This document shows, piece by piece, positions 1 through 8,980 of a stretch of 64,000 nucleotides of DNA. The stretch comes from Aphodovivens sp036306585 (lineage in GTDB: Bacteria; Actinomycetota; Coriobacteriia; Coriobacteriales; Eggerthellaceae): NCBI GenBank assembly GCA_036306585.1, contig JAXJZF010000002.1:310001-374000 (forward strand). The letters run 5' to 3'. Within the stretch, counting starts at the first letter, position 1. Each line of letters begins with the position of its first letter. Below the pieces are notes generated by a model, which saw only the letters and a program-made list of their open reading frames with translations, was not told the origin of the DNA and did no database searches. A program made the position numbers and the translations under genes.

Positions 1-145
1 CGCGCTGCGCCATGCCGTGGATCTCGGAAACCTTAACAGTAACGCCGGACTCAAGGGCAACGTGCGCTAGGACGTCGGCAGCGAGAATTGTCCCCTGCCC
101 GCCCACACCGCAGAGAAGTACCGTTGTTGCAGCAGAATTAGGCAT
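1..145 (-). CDS. iorB: Indolepyruvate:ferredoxin oxidoreductase beta subunit, partial
   Basis: Only the first 48 codons are inside the window; the gene runs off the left edge. Reading the minus strand from the ATG at 145 gives an N-terminus with VLLCGVGGQGTILAADVLA, the glycine-rich GxGGQG segment typical of the gamma/beta-type domain of 2-oxoacid:ferredoxin oxidoreductases. The start overlaps the 3' end of iorA by 8 bp, which implies translational coupling. Together with IorA it would oxidatively decarboxylate arylpyruvates to aryl-acetyl-CoA in the cytoplasm and reduce ferredoxin. The identification rests on the motif plus the neighbouring iorA. Confidence 0.85.
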   Translation of the reverse strand, partial: MPNSAATTVLLCGVGGQGTILAADVLAHVALESGVTVKVSEIHGMAQR

Positions 146-1904
146 TACAGGCCCCCTTCATCGCAGGATCAGTGGAAACGATGGCGCCAAAATTGCAATA
201 CTGAGCGCACTGGCCGCATCCAATGCACAGGGACGGATCAATGCTGGAAATGCCCGTCTCTCGATCGCGGCCGATCGCCGGGCAGCCCAGTGTGGGGCAA
301 ACGCCGCAGCCGGTGCAATCGGAGGTCACTTCGAAATAAGGTTTCACCACACGCTCGAGCAGCGCGCACGGGGCGCGAAACACGATAACGGAAAGCGTGT
401 CGGCTGCCGCCGTAGCTTCCTTGAGCGCAATACGCACCGCCTTCATGTCATGCGGGTTGACCGTGCGTACATCCTCGACGCCGAGCGAGCGGATCACGCC
501 TTCCAAATCGAGCTCGCGGCTAGGGCGATGCTGCAGAGTCTCTCCGTTGAAGGGGTTGCCCTGGCGGCCCGTCATGGCAGTGGTGCGATTATCGAGCACG
601 CAAACCGTGCCGGCACCCTTGTTGTAGACGGTGGAGATCAACGACGACAAACCAGAGTGCGCGAACGTGGAATCGCCGATGACGGCGACCACAGGCTTGT
701 GATCGGTCCCCTGTAGGGCAAGCTCGAAGCCATGCGACATCGAGACGGAAGCCCCCATGTCTACGCAGGTGTCCATTGCCGAAAGCGGAGGAAGCGCACC
801 TAGCGTGTAGCAGCCGATATCGCCGGTGACGATGGCCTTCATCCTGGTTAGTTCCTTGAACACCAAGCGATGCGGGCAGCCGGGACAAAGCGCCGGCGGG
901 CGGCCAGGAAGGTTAGCGGGCGCCTCGCGATGAACGGGCGTATCCAGCCCCAGCGCCTGACGGATAAGGCCGGGCGAAAGTTCGCCGTCGCGGGGAATGC
1001 CGTTAGGGAACGTGCTCACTTCGACGCCGAGGGCGGCAACTGCCGTCGCAAGATAATCGGAAGCCTCTTCCACCACATACAGCTTATCGACGGATGCAGC
1101 GAATTCCTGCAGCTTCTTCTGGGGCAGCGGCCAGGTGACGCCCAGTTTCAATACAGACGCTTCTGGAGCAGCTTCGCGGACATGCTGGTATGAGGCGCCG
1201 GCGCAGACGAACCCCATAGAGGAATCGCGCATTTCGATGCGGTTGACGTTGTCCCAGCTATCGACCGCTTGCGACAGTTCGTCGATGCGATTCAACAGCA
1301 CCTTGCGACGGGGCTTGGCGAACGCCGGCATCATGACCCACGATGCAGGGTCTTTTTTGTACTCACCCGAGGGGATGATGTTGCGCGGTTGACGCTCCAC
1401 CGGGGTCTTGGTATGCGACACGCGCACGGAGGAGCGGATGAACACGGGCATGCTGTGTTCTTGCGAAAGCGTCATGGCTTTACGGGCGAACTCGAGAGCT
1501 TCGGCTGAGTCGGACGGTTCGAGCATGAGGATGTGCGCAGCCTGCGCATAGTAATGAGAGTCCTGCTCGTTTTGGGAAGAGTACATGCCAGGATCGTCGG
1601 CCGCAAGAATGACCAGCGCGCCGGCTCCGGTGCCGGTATAAGCTGCCGTGAACAGCGGGTCGGCTGCAACGTTCACGCCCACATGCTTCATCGTCACGAG
1701 CACCTTGGCGCCTGCGGCGGCAGCGCCCAAACCAACTTCGAGCGCCACTTTCTCATTGGTGCACCACTCGGCGTACACGCCATCCTTCTTGGCGAACTCT
1801 TCCATCGTCTCGGTGGAAGGGGTTCCCGGGTATGCGACGCCGATATTAGCGCCCGCCTCCCAAACGCCTTCGGCAATCGCCTCGTTACCGCTCATCAGCT
1901 CCAT
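138..1904 (-). CDS. iorA: Indolepyruvate:ferredoxin oxidoreductase alpha subunit
   Basis: This 588-residue protein is the TPP and iron-sulfur subunit of the arylpyruvate-oxidising enzyme. The N-terminal pyrimidine-binding domain begins MELMSGNEAIAEG. A TPP-binding stretch with GDSTFAHSGLSS lies in the second half, and the C-terminus carries two ferredoxin-like clusters (CTGCGVCPTLGCP and CIGCGQCAQYC). Length and domain order match the family. I chose the ATG at 1904 because AGAGGGGAG lies just upstream; the frame stays open to 2054 but that extension is unlike the family and overlaps the next gene. It forms an operon with iorB (8 bp overlap). The product aryl-CoA would feed the PaaK-like ligase encoded upstream in the same direction. 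Confidence 0.95.
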   Translation of the reverse strand: MELMSGNEAIAEGVWEAGANIGVAYPGTPSTETMEEFAKKDGVYAEWCTNEKVALEVGLGAAAAGAKVLVTMKHVGVNVAADPLFTAAYTGTGAGALVILAADDPGMYSSQNEQDSHYYAQAAHILMLEPSDSAEALEFARKAMTLSQEHSMPVFIRSSVRVSHTKTPVERQPRNIIPSGEYKKDPASWVMMPAFAKPRRKVLLNRIDELSQAVDSWDNVNRIEMRDSSMGFVCAGASYQHVREAAPEASVLKLGVTWPLPQKKLQEFAASVDKLYVVEEASDYLATAVAALGVEVSTFPNGIPRDGELSPGLIRQALGLDTPVHREAPANLPGRPPALCPGCPHRLVFKELTRMKAIVTGDIGCYTLGALPPLSAMDTCVDMGASVSMSHGFELALQGTDHKPVVAVIGDSTFAHSGLSSLISTVYNKGAGTVCVLDNRTTAMTGRQGNPFNGETLQHRPSRELDLEGVIRSLGVEDVRTVNPHDMKAVRIALKEATAAADTLSVIVFRAPCALLERVVKPYFEVTSDCTGCGVCPTLGCPAIGRDRETGISSIDPSLCIGCGQCAQYCNFGAIVSTDPAMKGACNA

Positions 1905-1960
1905 GGCCTCTCCCCTCTCTTGATAGTCGGAAATAGTTTGCTGCGTGTGGACTAAAGCAC

Positions 1961-2404
1961 CTATTCGTCGGAATACTGCAAGCAGAAGGCGCCGATCTGT
2001 ACGATCTCGCCAACTTGGAGCTGGTGCTTGTCGACGCTGGTGTTCTTCACCCACACGCCATTAAATGAATTATCATCGTAGATCGTCCACACCCCTCCTG
2101 CGAGTTTCAAGTAGGCATGTTGACGAGAAACCGTCATATCATTGAGGAAAATATCGCATTGGGGGTTACGTCCGATTGTCATGTACGGCTTATTCAGCTC
2201 GAAGATGATGCCAGTCTGCGGGCCGCGCACGACGCGCAGCACCGCGTGCTTTTCAGGCTGCTCGGAAAACTCGTTTTGCAAATCGTCGGAAAACGAGATA
2301 GGTTGAAAGCTCTGCGTGGCACCCTGGGCCCTGAAGCCGCAAGCGGGACAGTTGAGAGCACCATCGGGGAGTTCGCCCCCGCATACTGGGCAAATTTCAG
2401 TCAT
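1961..2404 (-). CDS. Zinc-ribbon and FHA domain protein
   Basis: A 147-residue protein with two parts. Residues 5-22 form a zinc ribbon (CPVCGG and CPACG). From about residue 50 there is an FHA domain: GRNPQCDIFLND, then SRQHA and NGVWV, the conserved Gly-Arg, Ser-x-x-His and Asn-Gly positions that bind phosphothreonine. It therefore probably reads Ser/Thr phosphorylation. The ATG at 2404 has AAAGGATC before it; an in-frame start at 2440 has no better site. It sits between iorA (56 bp downstream) and the carboxypeptidase gene, co-oriented with both. Its kinase partner is unknown; a kinase gene lies about 40 kb away in this window. Confidence 0.85.
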   Translation of the reverse strand: MTEICPVCGGELPDGALNCPACGFRAQGATQSFQPISFSDDLQNEFSEQPEKHAVLRVVRGPQTGIIFELNKPYMTIGRNPQCDIFLNDMTVSRQHAYLKLAGGVWTIYDDNSFNGVWVKNTSVDKHQLQVGEIVQIGAFCLQYSDE

Positions 2405-2468
2405 GTTGATCCTTTCGTTTGCCAGTCGCCCGCGGCGCAACGCAGGCGATCCTGCTTCTAGACGACCA

Positions 2469-3935
2469 TCATAACGCCGAAGCTTTGTCGTTGATAAGGG
2501 GTGTGGTGTTCAGCACGACGGAATCGGCGACCTGGGGTTGGCCGTTGAATCCACGAAACAGCTTGTCCCACCACACACCGATGTTCTCGAAGAAGTTCGG
2601 TGCCTCCACGTCGGCTGCGGCAACTAGATCGTATTCAGCGACCACCTGGTTGTGCTGTTTGAACGTAGCTTTGCCTATCACGTCGCCCTCATGGACGTTT
2701 CCATGCACCTCGTTGAATTCAAACGACTGACTCACATTGCCATTGAGCGAGAACACCTCGGCGGTGGCATCGGGATCCGAAAGGACGGCGGGGATGGTGA
2801 CGTCAACCCAATCGGCGTGGGCGACCTGCGCCACGACAGGTGCCTGCACTTCCCCATCGGGGGTATCGAAGGATTCGGTGAGCGAGCTATTGGCAAGAGA
2901 ATAATCGACGATGTTTCCGTATACCCACTCGAACAACGTCTGTGCATCGGTGAATCGCTGGTTCTCGCTGGAAGAATGGATGACGATAGCGTAGACATAA
3001 CGGGATCCGTCGTTGGCAGCCCCCGCGAAAGAGTTGCCCGCCAACTCGGTGAAGCCCGTTTTCTCGCCGCAGGCGTTGTCATACATATCAAGCAGCAGGT
3101 CAGTCGATTCCAAAGCGATTTCCGTATCGACGTACTCGGTATCGCCGCCATCTTCAGGCGTGTCGGCCCGCTGCACCTCGATGGTGGTGGAGCCGCCGCC
3201 CACTATGGTTCGGAACAACTCATTCTGCATAGCGTATTGGACGATGCGCGCCTGGTCGGCAGCGCAGCTGTGCTGGTCACCTGCGAACTCGCCGTTATCG
3301 AGACCATGCGGATTACGGTACACGGAGTCCACGCAGCCGAGCTCGGTGCATTTGGCGTTCATCGCATCGACAAACGCCTGCTGGGCATCGCCCTGCCCGC
3401 CATCGGCTTCGACCATGCGCCCACCCACATATTCGGCAATGGCGATGGCGGCGTCGTTGCCAGACGGAACCATAAGCGCGTAGAGAGCGGTCTCCAGGGT
3501 AAGCTTGTCGCCCTCTTGCAAACCGGCAGACGATTCGCCAACTTCCGCAGCGCGCTCACTCACCGTGAGCTCGTCGTCAAGCGAAACCGTGTTCGCGGCG
3601 ACGGCGTCGAGCGCAACGACGGCGGTCATGATCTTGGTGAGTGAAGCAATCTGGGTAGGTGCGGTGGCATCGCGCTCGAAATACACGGTGCCGCGGTCGT
3701 CGACGACGTACGCGTAGAGCGCATCGATGCTGGGGCATTGGGCAACGGTAAGGCCTCTCTCCTCGACAGACGTGCCCATGACCAGATCCGACTTGCGAAC
3801 CTCGGCATGTGCGTCCAAAGGCGTGCATAGACCCAACGCCAAAGCTACAGCAACGGCAGTAGCAAGCGCACGCGCAGAAAGGGAGGCGGAGACGCCTCCC
3901 TTTCGCATGAAGGTATGCGAAACGTGCAATGCCAT
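2469..3935 (-). CDS. D-alanyl-D-alanine carboxypeptidase (serine peptidase S11)
   Basis: An exported penicillin-binding protein of the DacA/PBP5 type, 488 residues, that trims the terminal D-Ala of peptidoglycan stem peptides. The N-terminus is a signal peptide (hydrophobic stretch about residues 22-38, then DAHA). The three active-site motifs are all present: SLTK at 98-101, SGN at 158-160 and KTG at 292-294. A C-terminal beta-rich region follows, as in PBP5. The start at 3935 lies 3 bp beyond the stop of the ACT gene and has no clear Shine-Dalgarno, so translation is probably coupled; an ATG at 3908 is an alternative. Placement among aromatic amino-acid genes is odd. Confidence 0.92.
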   Translation of the reverse strand: MALHVSHTFMRKGGVSASLSARALATAVAVALALGLCTPLDAHAEVRKSDLVMGTSVEERGLTVAQCPSIDALYAYVVDDRGTVYFERDATAPTQIASLTKIMTAVVALDAVAANTVSLDDELTVSERAAEVGESSAGLQEGDKLTLETALYALMVPSGNDAAIAIAEYVGGRMVEADGGQGDAQQAFVDAMNAKCTELGCVDSVYRNPHGLDNGEFAGDQHSCAADQARIVQYAMQNELFRTIVGGGSTTIEVQRADTPEDGGDTEYVDTEIALESTDLLLDMYDNACGEKTGFTELAGNSFAGAANDGSRYVYAIVIHSSSENQRFTDAQTLFEWVYGNIVDYSLANSSLTESFDTPDGEVQAPVVAQVAHADWVDVTIPAVLSDPDATAEVFSLNGNVSQSFEFNEVHGNVHEGDVIGKATFKQHNQVVAEYDLVAAADVEAPNFFENIGVWWDKLFRGFNGQPQVADSVVLNTTPLINDKASAL

Positions 3936-3938
3936 GGA

Positions 3939-4367
3939 TTAATCTAGGGTGTAGATCTCTTCAGGGGATACAGGATGGAAACCCCCTTCGAGCAGCTTGC
4001 TTTCAAGCTGAACATCCTCATCGGTCTTGAGCACATCGATGGCAAAGTCCTCGCCCACCGAGAAGCAGTAACCGTACTCGACGTTGACGTTCTGCTTATC
4101 CATGAACTCGAGAAGCTCGGCCAATCCACCCGGCTTATTAGGAACGCGCACGGCAGTCACGGGAGTAACGGTAGCACGGTACCCCGCCTCACGAAGCGCC
4201 TCGGCAGCCTTCTTCGGATGGTCGACGAGCAGACGGACCACGCCGAAATCCTGCGTATCGGCGATGAAGAGCGAATGCATGTTGATGCCGGCATCCGAGA
4301 CAGCGCGGCATGCCGCCGCAAGGCGGCCCTTCTGGTTCTCAAGGAAAACGGTTACCTGGGAGATCAT
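3939..4367 (-). CDS. Tandem ACT-domain amino-acid-binding protein
   Basis: A 142-residue protein made of two ACT domains (starting about residues 1 and 70) and nothing else. Signature stretches are MISQVTVFLENQKGRLA with AGINMHSLFIAD, then VPNKPGGLAELLEFM. Stand-alone tandem ACT proteins of this kind commonly lie next to PaaK-type ligase and indolepyruvate oxidoreductase genes and are presumed to sense an aromatic amino acid. Its ATG overlaps the stop of the ligase gene by 4 bp (ATGA), so the two are translationally coupled. The regulatory role is inferred from context; no catalytic domain is present. Confidence 0.88.
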   Translation of the reverse strand: MISQVTVFLENQKGRLAAACRAVSDAGINMHSLFIADTQDFGVVRLLVDHPKKAAEALREAGYRATVTPVTAVRVPNKPGGLAELLEFMDKQNVNVEYGYCFSVGEDFAIDVLKTDEDVQLESKLLEGGFHPVSPEEIYTLD

Positions 4368-5674
4368 GCGTTGTTCACCTTCCTCAAATCGATGATGCGC
4401 TTGGCCTTGCCTTCGCTGCGCTCGATAGTCTTGGGCTCGACGATGCGGATTTCAACCGAAATCTGCAGGTTGCTCTTCAGCTCGGCATGCAAGCGCGCCT
4501 TGAGGTCCTCGAGCTTGCGAATCTCGTCGAACGGGAAGTCGGGCACGGGCTCCACCTGAAGCTCGATGCGGTCAAGAGGGCCATTGTTGGACAGAATGAT
4601 CTGGTACTGAGTGGCAATCTCCGGGAAGCCAGTGATGACCTGCTCGATCTGAGACGGGAACACATTGACGCCGCGAATGATCATCATGTCGTCAGTGCGG
4701 CCGATGATACGGTCGATCTTGCGGTGGGTGCGACCGCAGGCGCATTCTTCGGGGATGATGCGCGTGACGTCGCGGGTGCGGTAGCGCACCAGAGGGCAGC
4801 ACTCGCGCGTGAGCGTGGTGAACACCAGCTCGCCGTAGGTGCCGTCGGGTACCGGCTGCAGTGTCTTGGGGTCGACGATCTCGGCGTAGAAATGGTCCTC
4901 GGCGAGGTGCAGGCCGTGCGATTCGCCGCATTCCATGGCGACGCCAGGGCCCATTACCTCGGACAGACCGTACACGTCGCAGTACTGGACGCCCAGCTTC
5001 TCACGTATCTCCTGGCGCATGTTCTCACTGGCGGGCTCGGCACCCAAGATGACGCCAGAGATCTTGAAGTCCTTCGCGGGATCATAGCCCATCTCGATAG
5101 CGGTGTCGGCAATGAGCAGCGCGTAAGACGGCGTGCAGGCAAGGATGTCAGTGCCCAAATCGCGCATCATCTGGATCTGGCGCTTGGTGTTGCCCGAAGA
5201 CGTGGGGATAACCGCGCATCCCACGGCCTCGCCGCCGGCATGCGCACCCAACCCGCCTGTGAAAAGGCCATAGCCGTAGGACACCTGTATGACGGATTCC
5301 TTGCTGCCGCCCACCATGTAGATTCCGCGAGCAAAACAGTCGCCCCAGTTCTTCAGGTCCTTGCTGGTGTGGCCGACAACCGTTGCCTGGCCGGTGGTGC
5401 CGGAAGAGGCGTGAATGCGAGCGACGTCAGCGCGCGGCACGGCGAACAAGCCGTAGGGGTAGGAGTCGCGCATGTCCTGCTTAGTGAGGAACGGGAACTT
5501 CACCAGATCGTCGAGCGTCTTAAGATCGCTGGGGACGACCCCGGCCTCCTGGAAACGCTCGCGATACAGCGGAATATGCTCGTAGGCGTGCGCGATGGAG
5601 CGCTTCATGCGCTCGAGCTGCAACTCTCGCAACTGCTCGACCGGCATGGTCTCGATGTCTGGTTGGTAGTACAC
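4364..5674 (-). CDS. Phenylacetate-CoA ligase family protein (PaaK-like)
   Basis: A 436-residue AMP-forming aryl-acid CoA ligase, the usual PaaK length. The adenylate loop SSGTTGQATVVGHT is near residues 90-103. Other conserved stretches are DVYGLSEVMGPG and, near the C-terminus, RIIGRTDDMMIIRGVNVFP. Beside indolepyruvate oxidoreductase this enzyme probably interconverts aryl-acetate and its CoA ester; run in reverse it could give ATP during amino-acid fermentation, which is inference. The start is GTG at 5674, with purine-rich AAGGAAAGG and AGGG upstream. A small perfect hairpin at 5697-5714 precedes it. Its exact substrate cannot be read from sequence. Confidence 0.9.
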   Translation of the reverse strand: MYYQPDIETMPVEQLRELQLERMKRSIAHAYEHIPLYRERFQEAGVVPSDLKTLDDLVKFPFLTKQDMRDSYPYGLFAVPRADVARIHASSGTTGQATVVGHTSKDLKNWGDCFARGIYMVGGSKESVIQVSYGYGLFTGGLGAHAGGEAVGCAVIPTSSGNTKRQIQMMRDLGTDILACTPSYALLIADTAIEMGYDPAKDFKISGVILGAEPASENMRQEIREKLGVQYCDVYGLSEVMGPGVAMECGESHGLHLAEDHFYAEIVDPKTLQPVPDGTYGELVFTTLTRECCPLVRYRTRDVTRIIPEECACGRTHRKIDRIIGRTDDMMIIRGVNVFPSQIEQVITGFPEIATQYQIILSNNGPLDRIELQVEPVPDFPFDEIRKLEDLKARLHAELKSNLQISVEIRIVEPKTIERSEGKAKRIIDLRKVNNA

Positions 5675-5696
5675 GGAACCCTGACCTTTCCTTACG

Positions 5697-5714
5697 GTGC
5701 GGCAAGAGCCGCAC
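5697..5714 (-). other. Hairpin between the VanW-family gene and the PaaK-like gene
   Basis: A perfect 7-bp stem, GTGCGGC and GCCGCAC with a 4-nt loop, lies in the 51-bp gap between two leftward genes. There is no U-run after it on the minus strand; the Shine-Dalgarno of the downstream gene follows immediately. It may be an attenuator-like structure or simply an mRNA hairpin. Confidence 0.4.
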
Positions 5715-5725
5715 GCTTCCCTTCC

Positions 5726-8191
5726 CTATTCCTCCGATGCTTGGTCGGAATCATCATCGTCCGAGGAACGGTCCTCTATGTCCACTTCGGTATCGGGCCC
5801 GGTGACGATGACCTCGTTTTTGGGGTCGTACACCGAATCGAACCGATCTTGGCGAACGACGGTGCCTTGGGAATCGGTAACGGTGCGCACGACGGAGATC
5901 TCCTTTCCGTCGGTGCCGGCGGTTTCCACGTAGCTGGTGCCCGTCGGCAGCGAATCATCGACCTCGACGCGCGTTTTGTACGGCTCGCCCTCTTCCCAAT
6001 CGCCGACCTCGGTCTCGACAGTATACCCAGGAGAAACCCCGTACAACGTGCATGTAACAGAGGTTTCATCATAGGTCATGCGTACTAGGATATCGCTATC
6101 CGTATCATTGCCCCACTTCAAATCGAGATCCGGCCAGGAAACGGCGGCGTCGCGGCCAGCGGGGTAGCTGGCCACGTAGAGAGAATGGTTGCGCCGTTCG
6201 GTGATGGGCAGCCCGGCATTGTACACGGCGTTAAACACGGTAGTGGCAACCTGGCAGATGCCGCCGCCCACGCCTTCGGTGAATTCGCCTGCGCTGATCT
6301 GGCCCGCGCCTTTAAAGCCCGCTTCCTCGGTTCTTTCGCCTGCCGTGTCGTTGAACGACCAGGTGCCATCGGGCTCGACGATGGAGTTGTTGAGCTTGTC
6401 TGACACGAGGTGAATGTTATGGTTACGGTTCTCGGACCCCTGCGCATTGGAGTATTCGGTGGTGAAGCTCGAGATGGCCGAGATGACGCCGGCGTTGAGC
6501 GCGTCGTCGAACGACAAGCTGGCAGGCGTGGATGTCATCGCCAGCATCAGCGTGACCAAGCCGCCGGTAGCGTCGCGTTCTGCATGTGTGACGCCCGCAG
6601 CTTGGTCGGTTTCGCTCAACGGGTCGACATCGACGCTGTCCTGCCCGCCGAACAAAACGGCATCGAGCGCCTGGATTCCCTCGGTGGCGAGCGGCATGGT
6701 ACCCTTTCCGTCCGTGAGAACGGTTATAGAGCCGTCGTCGGCTTTCGAAAACGTGACCTGGGCGACCGTTCCCTCGTGGTGCTGCTGCGCTTGTGTGAGG
6801 ATGAGCGCGCGCGCCTGGGCGTCGTCGACGAAAGGCAGAAGCCGCCATCCATCGCCGTCCTGCTGCACGCGCGTTGCCAGGATGGAACCGACCTCGATGG
6901 GATACAACTGCCAAGAGGACCCCTGGTAACTCAGTTGGATTCCGTTGTCGATCACCTGGTTCAGTTGATCGCACACCGCTTGGGCTTGATCTCGATCGAT
7001 ACGCAGGGGCGCATACACCGCCTCGGCGATGAACGACGGATCATCGTCGAGAAGAAAGGCATCGGTGACCTGGCGGTTAAATGTGTCACGATCGACCATC
7101 ATGCCGTCATGGCCTTCGGTGACCGAAGCCTCGCCTTGCTCGATCTTCACATCGAAGTCGACACGCGGATTACCGATCGAATCGTCGATCTGGTGCGCAA
7201 GGGCTTCAAGCTCATCGTCGTTATATTCCAACGTGGGTTCTATGGTCCAAGAACCGAACAGCGCGGACAGGCGGGCGAGCACCCCTCCATTGCTCCTGCC
7301 TACCTCCATTGCCCGCGCGGCAAGATCTTCGGGATGCAAGGCAGCTCCAAGCGTCTGGGCGTCTGTCGTCCAAAAATCGGTGTTGGCGTTGGCCTCCTCA
7401 ACCGAGACCTCCTCCACAAGGGCTGCGTTCTGCGCTTGCTCCGCGATATTTTGCGCGTCCGCGCGCGCTTGCTCGCTGGCATAGATGGTAACGGTGGTGG
7501 AGTCGAGCCGACTCTGGAAGGTATCGTTCACCATCCCGATGATCTCCTGCTCGGTTTTACCTGAAACGTCGAGCGTCCCGATATGCACGCCGGGATATGC
7601 CTTACCGCCATTGACGCCGACATCGATGAGGAGACCGAAGCCGACCACGACGATAAGAACGAATGCCACAGTGGCGATTCTGCTCTTCTGCAGAAGGCGG
7701 ATGAACGCGCGCAGAAGGGCAAGTAACACGCCGCCGACGGCGTGCAAGATACTGCCGACCACGCCGCCCGGGGAGTTCGCCGATCGGTCAGCACTATGCG
7801 ATGCCCGGGAGGGACGGTGAGTTCTCGGAGATTGCTTCGTCCAGAGATCGGGGGTTGCATAAGAAGGCGCGCTGTTGCGCCCCCCACGCGAGGAAGCCTT
7901 GGTGCTGCGGACGGAAGCCGCGACGCGTTCGCGACGATCTCCTCGTGAGGGTTGACCGGTCGCCGATCGAGTGCGGTCGACCCTGGCAGAGACGGATTTC
8001 CCACCCCGTTGCTCCTGCGCACGAGATGACGCACGCGCCTGGAACGCAGCGTGGCTCACCCTATTCGAATGCCTGGGGTTCGCCGAAACTTGGCGACGAG
8101 GTGCTTGCCGTGACGACCTCGAGGAAAAACGGCGAGTACCCGAGGACGGCGGCTCCTGCCTGCGGCGAAGGTCATTACGTGGGCGTTCCAT
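5726..8191 (-). CDS. VanW-family membrane-anchored cell-wall protein
   Basis: An 821-residue protein. Residues 1-140 are rich in Ser and Arg with no hydrophobic segment and are probably cytoplasmic and disordered. Hydrophobic stretches at about 143-165 and 172-191 provide membrane insertion. The extracellular part starts YPGVHIGTLDVSGKT, typical of the YoaR/peptidoglycan-binding-4 domain that often precedes VanW. The VanW core follows (EPDGTWSFNDTAGERT, then GGGICQVATTVFNA), and then a G5-like beta domain and an acidic tail. The function is thought to be cell-wall related but is not established. The ATG at 8191 is 2 bp past the pgsA stop, so they are co-transcribed. The long Ser/Arg N-terminus is unusual. 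Confidence 0.88.
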   Translation of the reverse strand: MERPRNDLRRRQEPPSSGTRRFSSRSSRQAPRRQVSANPRHSNRVSHAAFQARASSRAQEQRGGKSVSARVDRTRSATGQPSRGDRRERVAASVRSTKASSRGGRNSAPSYATPDLWTKQSPRTHRPSRASHSADRSANSPGGVVGSILHAVGGVLLALLRAFIRLLQKSRIATVAFVLIVVVGFGLLIDVGVNGGKAYPGVHIGTLDVSGKTEQEIIGMVNDTFQSRLDSTTVTIYASEQARADAQNIAEQAQNAALVEEVSVEEANANTDFWTTDAQTLGAALHPEDLAARAMEVGRSNGGVLARLSALFGSWTIEPTLEYNDDELEALAHQIDDSIGNPRVDFDVKIEQGEASVTEGHDGMMVDRDTFNRQVTDAFLLDDDPSFIAEAVYAPLRIDRDQAQAVCDQLNQVIDNGIQLSYQGSSWQLYPIEVGSILATRVQQDGDGWRLLPFVDDAQARALILTQAQQHHEGTVAQVTFSKADDGSITVLTDGKGTMPLATEGIQALDAVLFGGQDSVDVDPLSETDQAAGVTHAERDATGGLVTLMLAMTSTPASLSFDDALNAGVISAISSFTTEYSNAQGSENRNHNIHLVSDKLNNSIVEPDGTWSFNDTAGERTEEAGFKGAGQISAGEFTEGVGGGICQVATTVFNAVYNAGLPITERRNHSLYVASYPAGRDAAVSWPDLDLKWGNDTDSDILVRMTYDETSVTCTLYGVSPGYTVETEVGDWEEGEPYKTRVEVDDSLPTGTSYVETAGTDGKEISVVRTVTDSQGTVVRQDRFDSVYDPKNEVIVTGPDTEVDIEDRSSDDDDSDQASEE

Positions 8192-8193
8192 CG

Positions 8194-8835
8194 CTAAGCT
8201 ATCCCCTGCTCGGCTTTCGCTTCGCGCAATTTCCTAACGGCCGCCGCAATGTAATAGATGGTAGTGAACGTGGCCAGGATCAACCCGGCGTATACGAACC
8301 AGATGCCCCATGAATAGGGCTGGGGATTAAGGCCCGGCAGCCACGATACATCGACGACCCCGATGCCCTGCAGCACCGGCCAATTGAAAAGCAACGCGGC
8401 AAAGCCCACGAACAGAAACGTAGTGGCAACTTTACCGGGATAGATGACGGCGACGCGCTTATGCCAGCGCTTCAGCAGGTAAGCCCCACCGCACAACAGA
8501 AGCAGATCGCGCAAAATGACGAATAGAATGATCCACAGCGGAAGCCTGCCCACCAGGAACAGACCGACCACGCCCACGATCATGAGGATGCGGTCGACGG
8601 CGGGATCGAGCAGCTGGCCAAGCTTTGAGACCTGGTGCGTGCGACGCGCGATTTGCCCGTCGATCCAGTCGGTGCCAGCGGCAAGCGCGAAGAGGAGCGT
8701 GGCCAGAAGATCGTATCCGCTCATGAGCAGAACGAAGAAGACCGGCACCATGCACAGCCTGATGGCGGAAATCACATTGGGCACGGTGAAGATGCGGTTA
8801 GTGACCTCTTCTTGTTTGTCGTGCTTGTCTGCCAT
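8194..8835 (-). CDS. pgsA: CDP-diacylglycerol-glycerol-3-phosphate 3-phosphatidyltransferase
   Basis: A 213-residue integral membrane enzyme making phosphatidylglycerol phosphate from CDP-diacylglycerol and glycerol-3-phosphate. The CDP-alcohol phosphotransferase signature is complete: D56-x2-D59-G60-x2-A63-R64-x8-G73-x3-D77-x3-D81. Several hydrophobic segments follow. The family includes close relatives with other acceptors, so the phosphatidylglycerol assignment is by overall similarity. It is the first gene of the leftward group, with a candidate promoter at 8915-8923. Confidence 0.85.
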   Translation of the reverse strand: MADKHDKQEEVTNRIFTVPNVISAIRLCMVPVFFVLLMSGYDLLATLLFALAAGTDWIDGQIARRTHQVSKLGQLLDPAVDRILMIVGVVGLFLVGRLPLWIILFVILRDLLLLCGGAYLLKRWHKRVAVIYPGKVATTFLFVGFAALLFNWPVLQGIGVVDVSWLPGLNPQPYSWGIWFVYAGLILATFTTIYYIAAAVRKLREAKAEQGIA

Positions 8836-8914
8836 CGGCGCTCCTGCTGCAGTTTCGGTATGCTTCTACGCAAAAACCGGGCCCTTTCAGACGCGGTCGT
8901 GCATTTGCATCGTT

Positions 8915-8923
8915 ATTGTAGCA
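8915..8923 (-). promoter_or_regulatory. Candidate extended -10 promoter of pgsA
   Basis: Read on the minus strand the sequence is TGCTACAAT, a TGn plus TACAAT extended -10. No good -35 is seen. The implied transcript start is about 73 nt upstream of the pgsA ATG. The same nine bases occur upstream of rpoD in this window. Confidence 0.45.
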
Positions 8924-8980
8924 GTAAGCGAGTTTCTATCGCTGCTCGGTTTCCCACGTTCGCGTAGTCTTCACCATTGC

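Noticed and set aside
4310..6088. Long plus-strand open frame of about 590 codons
   Set aside because: It is antisense to the PaaK-like ligase and ACT genes; composition reflects their codon-position bias.
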